Shown here piece by piece: positions 5,042 to 10,184 of a stretch of 10,184 bases of DNA (positions within the stretch are counted from its first letter, which is position 1; every line of letters begins with the position of its first letter). The notes under the pieces are model-generated. The model had not been told where the DNA came from. It was given only the letters and a program-made list of their open reading frames with translations, and searched no databases. The stretch is from assembly GCA_014378085.1 (NCBI GenBank), contig JACMOJ010000523.1, positions 1-10,184 on the forward strand, in the 5' to 3' direction. The position numbers and the translations under genes are program-made. Origin of the DNA: Burkholderiales bacterium. Its GTDB lineage: Bacteria; Pseudomonadota; Gammaproteobacteria; Burkholderiales; Usitatibacteraceae.

Positions 5042-7045
5042 TTAAACAATCTCATGCGAAAAATGTTTGACAACGCAGCGAATCGGATTCGGCGCCGCCT
5101 GCCCCAGCCCGCAGATGGAAGCGTCCACCATTGCTTGTGAGAGATCTTCCAGCAATCCCGTCTTCCATTTGGATTCTTCGAGCAACGTGACGGCTTTTTC
5201 GGTACCGACCCGACACGGCGTACATTGTCCGCAACTTTCATCGGCAAAAAACTTCATTAGATTCAACGCCGCATCACGCGCCCGGTCGGCGTGATCGGCG
5301 TGTTGCGACAGGACAATGATCGCCGCCGAGCCGATAAAGCAGTCGTGCGGTTGCAAGGTGTCAAAGTCGAGCGGGATATCGCCCATGCTCGCGGGCAGGA
5401 TGCCGCCGGATGCGCCCCCCGGCAGATACGCGTAGAAATTGTGGCCGTCTTGCATGCCGCCGCAAAACTCTTCAATGAGTTCTTTCACGGTAATACCTGC
5501 GGGGGCGAGCCGCACGCCGGGATTTTTTACTCGTCCGGAGACGGAGAATGAACGCAGGCCTTTGCGATTGTTGCGGCCATGGCCGCTAAACCATTCGGCA
5601 CCGTTTTCCAAAATATCGCGCACCCAATACAGCGTTTCGAAGTTATGTTGGAGTGTTGGGCGTCCGAACAACCCCACTTGCGCGACGTATGGGGGACGCA
5701 GCCGCGGCATGCCGCGTTTGCCTTCAATGGATTCGATCATCGCAGACTCTTCACCACAGATGTAGGCACCGGCTCCGCGCCGAATTTCAATTTTCGGCAG
5801 GATGTATGAACCCCATCCCCCTCCCAACCTCCCCCTTGAAGGGGGAGGAGCAATAGTGGTTCCCTCTCCTTCGAGGGCAGGAGTAGGATCAAAAGCTTCT
5901 CCTTCAAGGGGAGGAGCAGACGTTTTTCCCTCCCCTTCGGGTGCAGACACACCGACGATCCCCGCCCCTTCAAGTGCAGACACTCTGACGATCCCCGCCT
6001 CTTGAAGAGCAGGCACACTGTCGATCCCCTCCCCTTCAAGGGGAGGGTTAGGGTGGGGATGGGAATGGGGACGGGAATGAACCGATGGTGTGGCGCCAAA
6101 GTACGCCTGCACCGCCGCGAGTTCTCGCGTCAACAATTCACGGCAATGATGGTACTCATCACGCAAATAAACATAACAAGCCTCAATGCCAACCACGTGC
6201 GCGGCAATCAACATGCCTTCAATAAAACGATGCGGGTCGCGCTCCAAATAATAGCGATCCTTGAATGTGCCCGGCTCACCCTCGTCGATATTCACCGCCA
6301 TCAATCGCGGGCCAGCTTCGCCACGCACGATGCGCCACTTGCGACCGGTCGGAAATCCTGCCCCACCTAAGCCACGCAGCCCGGAGTGTTCCATCTCAGC
6401 AATGGTGGCCTCTACATCGCGCTTACCTTCAACCAGCGCCAGCAGCGTTTTGTAGCCCCCGTTCGCGAGATAGGCCTTAAAGCCGATGTGTTGTGTGTGT
6501 GCGATCGCTGCGGTGGCGCCGATCTGTACCGCCTCCGCTACGTTTTCGAGCGTGGCGTGACCGAACGCGTTCTGGCCGACACACACGGCGGGTGCTTCCG
6601 AGCAACGTCCAATACACGGTGCCGCAATGACGCGAATCTCTTTGCCCAAAATCGCGGGAAGTTTTTTGAGAAGCTCCTCAGCACCGGCCATGCTGCAGCT
6701 TAGCGTTTCACACACCCGCACGGTGAGCGCCGCGGGTGCAGCATCGCCTTCCTTCACGACATCAAAGTGGTGATAAAAGGTGGCCACCTCGTACACTTCT
6801 GTCTGCGAAATTTTCATCACCTCGGCAAGCGCTGCCATATGCGACGCGCTGAGATGGCCGAACTGATCTTGGATTAAGTGTAGATATTCAATCAACAGGT
6901 CGCGACGGATTTCCAGCCCGTCCAACAATGCCGCCATCTCCTGCCGCGCACCAAGATCCACTTGGCGACCCTTCGGCGTATTGCGTGACTTCATCTTGCT
7001 GCGGACTTCGGCCAGCGGAATCGCGATTGTGACGCGGTCGTTCAT
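5042..7045 (-). CDS. fdsB: NAD-dependent formate dehydrogenase, fused gamma-beta (FdsG-FdsB) diaphorase subunit
   Basis: The 667-aa protein transfers electrons from FdsA to NAD+. Residues about 20-175 are NuoE/FdsG-like, with [2Fe-2S] ligands C112, C117, C144 and C148 (CETLSC, CIGRC). Residues about 185-667 are NuoF/FdsB-like: GLRGLGGAGFPTGRKW for FMN/NADH binding, GEPGTFKDR, RRGAGAYICGEESA, and a C-terminal [4Fe-4S] site SCGQCTPCR (C605, C608, C611) plus C645. Known FdsG and FdsB are usually separate proteins, but fused forms exist, such as the roughly 570-residue beta subunit of Methylobacterium FDH1. The excess length here is a low-complexity insertion at residues 323-413, between the YFGA and LPKIEIRRG segments. 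I chose the ATG at 7045 because GGAG lies nine bases upstream. A TTG at 7075 would add ten residues but has a poorer context. fdsA follows, so both subunits probably come from one transcript. Confidence 0.93.
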   Translation of the reverse strand: MNDRVTIAIPLAEVRSKMKSRNTPKGRQVDLGARQEMAALLDGLEIRRDLLIEYLHLIQDQFGHLSASHMAALAEVMKISQTEVYEVATFYHHFDVVKEGDAAPAALTVRVCETLSCSMAGAEELLKKLPAILGKEIRVIAAPCIGRCSEAPAVCVGQNAFGHATLENVAEAVQIGATAAIAHTQHIGFKAYLANGGYKTLLALVEGKRDVEATIAEMEHSGLRGLGGAGFPTGRKWRIVRGEAGPRLMAVNIDEGEPGTFKDRYYLERDPHRFIEGMLIAAHVVGIEACYVYLRDEYHHCRELLTRELAAVQAYFGATPSVHSRPHSHPHPNPPLEGEGIDSVPALQEAGIVRVSALEGAGIVGVSAPEGEGKTSAPPLEGEAFDPTPALEGEGTTIAPPPSRGRLGGGWGSYILPKIEIRRGAGAYICGEESAMIESIEGKRGMPRLRPPYVAQVGLFGRPTLQHNFETLYWVRDILENGAEWFSGHGRNNRKGLRSFSVSGRVKNPGVRLAPAGITVKELIEEFCGGMQDGHNFYAYLPGGASGGILPASMGDIPLDFDTLQPHDCFIGSAAIIVLSQHADHADRARDAALNLMKFFADESCGQCTPCRVGTEKAVTLLEESKWKTGLLEDLSQAMVDASICGLGQAAPNPIRCVVKHFSHEIV
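5807..6079 (-). repeat. In-frame repeat insertion within the FdsB domain (about 91 residues)
   Basis: This 273-bp block interrupts the NuoF/FdsB fold between residues 322 and 414 of the fused protein and is a multiple of three. Its ends are inverted relative to each other: C-rich CCCCATCCCCCTCCC on the left and G-rich GGGTTAGGGTGGGGATGGG on the right. The translation is rich in Pro, Gly and Glu (NPPLEGEG, PPPSRGRLGGGWG), matching a type of dispersed palindromic repeat that appears in many proteobacterial annotations. The conserved FdsB sequence resumes cleanly on both sides. Confidence 0.9.
5849..6046 (-). repeat. Six 33-bp tandem units inside the FdsB insertion
   Basis: The core of the insertion is exactly 198 bp, read as six 11-residue units (residues 334-399) of the form P-P/A-L-E-G-E-G followed by four variable residues: PPLEGEGIDSV, PALQEAGIVRV, SALEGAGIVGV, SAPEGEGKTSA, PPLEGEAFDPT, PALEGEGTTIA. 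Each DNA unit centres on a CTTGAAG/CTTCAAG-type palindrome that is crisp in the outer units and decayed in the inner ones. Confidence 0.92.
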
Positions 7046-7054
7046 CGAAACAGT

Positions 7055-7058
7055 CTCC
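7055..7058 (-). promoter_or_regulatory. Ribosome binding site that sets the fdsB (fdsGB) start
   Basis: GGAG on the minus strand lies nine bases before the ATG at 7045. The alternative TTG at 7075 has no comparable site at the right distance, so the ATG is preferred. Confidence 0.6.
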
Positions 7059-7165
7059 GGGACATTAAACGGCAATGGCTTTCGGCGTCCGTGCGGATAC
7101 GTGGCGCGCTGCTGGACGGGTGCGGTTAGCTCGGCACACCGACCAGAATATTTATTTGCAAGGAT

Positions 7166-7184
7166 AGCCGCAGCGGGCGCGGCT
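7166..7184. other. REP-like GC hairpin between fadH and fdsB
   Basis: AGCCGC (7166-7171) and GCGGCT (7179-7184) form a 6-bp stem around a 7-base loop. No T run follows on either strand, so it does not look like an intrinsic terminator. Its sequence resembles short GC-rich intergenic REP hairpins. The rest of the 7046-7305 gap shows no gene and no sigma-70 promoter I would defend, though the operon promoter should lie here if fadH is not cotranscribed. Confidence 0.35.
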
Positions 7185-7305
7185 CTACATGACAGACATC
7201 AAGAGGAGAGTGGGCAGCAGCGAATCCAACAAACTATCCGACTGGCGGGCGTCTTCCAGCAAAAATGCTTGAAACTGCCCGTGCATCGCAGACTTTGACG
7301 CTACG

Positions 7306-9347
<2,042 letters not shown>

Positions 9348-9466
9348 AAAAAAGCGGTGCACGCACTATGACGCACATCGAATGCCAATGCAAAAAATCT
9401 CCAGTGAACACCCACGCAGGCACCCACGCGGCCAACCAAGCCGCAGCCAAAAAAACTTTTCTAACG

Positions 9467-9886
9467 CTAAACGCTGCGAATCGTTAGCGGGTCGTATTTG
9501 ATCGCCGACAAGGGCGCGAACGCTGTCAGGATCGCGGCCAACTGGTCAGTCGTCTCATCATCCGGAGCATAGACCATTAAAAAGGTTGCGCCTTCGTCGG
9601 CAAGCTCGCGATGCTGATCCATGATTTTGGTCTCGCCTTGAAGCGCCTCGGCCACCCCGCCGACATTCGCGCCATTGTCCTTCGTGGTGCCACCCTCAAC
9701 GCGCCCCAACTGCCTAGCCAGCACCACCGTCGCATCACCTTCGGCGTGGCCTGCCTCTCCCCACAGCGTTTTAACTTTCTCGGCGTCCAACTTATCGCGA
9801 AACGCAAGTACGGCGTAGCCTACCGGATAGAAGGCACCAAAGAAATTTACCTGCGGGTCGTTAAGAAAATCAATGCGATCAGGCAT
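9467..9886 (-). CDS. Conserved-looking 139-aa hypothetical protein
   Basis: I do not recognise this family with confidence. The product is acidic and soluble-looking, with no signal peptide, membrane segment or cysteine. The pattern suggests alternating strands and helices: a strand near VGYAVLAF, a helix DKLDAEKVKTLWGEAG, a Gly/Glu-rich middle, then a strand ATFLMVYAPDD, a helix ETTDQLAAILTAF and a strand SAIKYDPLTIRSV. The end, a hydrophobic strand followed by APDDE and a helix, resembles small alpha/beta proteins sometimes labelled stress-related; that is only an impression. The start is ATG, with GGAA six bases upstream. Codon use and GC resemble the neighbours. It lies 130 bases upstream of fadH on the same strand, so cotranscription is possible. 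Confidence 0.75.
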   Translation of the reverse strand: MPDRIDFLNDPQVNFFGAFYPVGYAVLAFRDKLDAEKVKTLWGEAGHAEGDATVVLARQLGRVEGGTTKDNGANVGGVAEALQGETKIMDQHRELADEGATFLMVYAPDDETTDQLAAILTAFAPLSAIKYDPLTIRSV

Positions 9887-9996
9887 GGCGGTTTCCAGAA
9901 AATTTGAAGCCTAGTTTAAGCCGCGCGCTGATGGTTTGTCTGTGCGGTATCCGCCAAGCCGTGCGGCAAAACATAGAGGCGGCCGAGGCAGCCGCA

Positions 9997-10056
<60 letters not shown>

Positions 10057-10091
10057 GCGCGAGGTTAGGGTATATGCCGTGCGAATTTTCT

Positions 10092-10136
10092 CCTATTAAT
10101 TAGGCGCCTATTAATGAAGCGCCTATTAAGGGACCG
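10092..10136. repeat. Three AT-rich 15-bp tandem units
   Basis: The units CCTATTAATTAGGCG, CCTATTAATGAAGCG and CCTATTAAGGGACCG are contiguous, sharing CCTATTAA plus a GCG or CCG end. The first is nearly palindromic (CCTATTAATTAGG). They lie directly after the stop codon of the rightmost minus-strand gene and about 205 bases upstream of the 139-aa gene. They could be tandem binding sites or a decayed repeat. Confidence 0.85.
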
Positions 10137-10137
10137 C

Positions 10138-10184
10138 TCACTTATCAGCGGGTACTTTCGCTTCCTCGCGCTTACTGGTGTTTA
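10138..10184 (-). CDS. C-terminal end of a minus-strand gene entering from the right
   Basis: One minus-strand frame is open from the window edge to a TGA at 10138-10140, encoding NTSKREEAKVPADK. This charged, lysine-rich tail looks like a plausible C-terminus. Only about 15 codons are visible and no family can be assigned. The AT-rich 15-bp repeats begin right after the stop. Confidence 0.4.
   Translation of the reverse strand, partial: NTSKREEAKVPADK

Noticed and set aside
4867..5247. Minus-strand open frame with NADEHRF and LICVHLRSSAVPP
   Set aside because: It is the translation of the inverted-repeat element plus an off-frame overlap of the fdsB end. These peptides are typical spurious products of this repeat.
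5737..6099. Open frames on both strands through the FdsB insertion
   Set aside because: They are by-products of the repeat sequence. Only the fdsB frame joins conserved sequence on both sides.
7046..7165. Possible sigma-70 promoter for the fds operon
   Set aside because: Only weak half-matches with poor spacing were found, so none is listed.

Overview
The window reads as a chromosomal segment of a proteobacterium. A beta- or gamma-proteobacterium is most likely, judging from the close FadH match to the enterobacterial enzyme, the NAD-linked formate dehydrogenase type, strong Shine-Dalgarno sites and a sigma-E-like promoter; this placement is inference. Gene density is high, and nearly everything except one small exported-protein gene lies on the minus strand.

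Layout from left to right. Positions 1-486 (minus) hold the 5' part of a small integral membrane protein gene, split by an inserted composite repeat. Positions 487-1041 are non-coding, with a second copy of the same repeat and a sigma-E-like promoter. Positions 1042-1719 (plus) encode a secreted protein with eight Glu-Pro-Arg-Tyr-Val pentapeptide repeats, closed by a strong intrinsic terminator. Positions 1786-1893 (minus) hold a 35-codon remnant whose two ends look like the two ends of a tartrate/isopropylmalate-type dehydrogenase. Positions 1997-7045 (minus) hold a two-gene NAD-dependent formate dehydrogenase operon: a fused FdsG-FdsB subunit followed by FdsA. Positions 7306-9336 (minus) encode 2,4-dienoyl-CoA reductase (FadH). 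Positions 9467-9886 (minus) encode a 139-aa protein I do not recognise. The right end carries two tandem repeats and the last codons of another minus-strand gene.

The formate dehydrogenase genes work together. FdsA oxidises formate at a bis-MGD molybdenum or tungsten centre and passes electrons along iron-sulfur clusters to the FdsB part, where FMN reduces NAD+. The usual maturation genes (fdhD/fdsC, fdsD, mobA) are not beside them here.

The most notable theme is repeat invasion of coding and operon sequence. One repeat sits in frame inside the FdsB domain, adding about 91 residues that include six exact 11-residue units. Another sits in the membrane-protein gene, where a G7 tract decides whether the frame stays open. 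A third, with 31-bp inverted arms, fills the fdsB-fdsA gap almost exactly. Simple tandem repeats of 6, 15 and 15 bp also occur. I see no CRISPR array, tRNA, rRNA, integrase or transposase, and no clear defence system.
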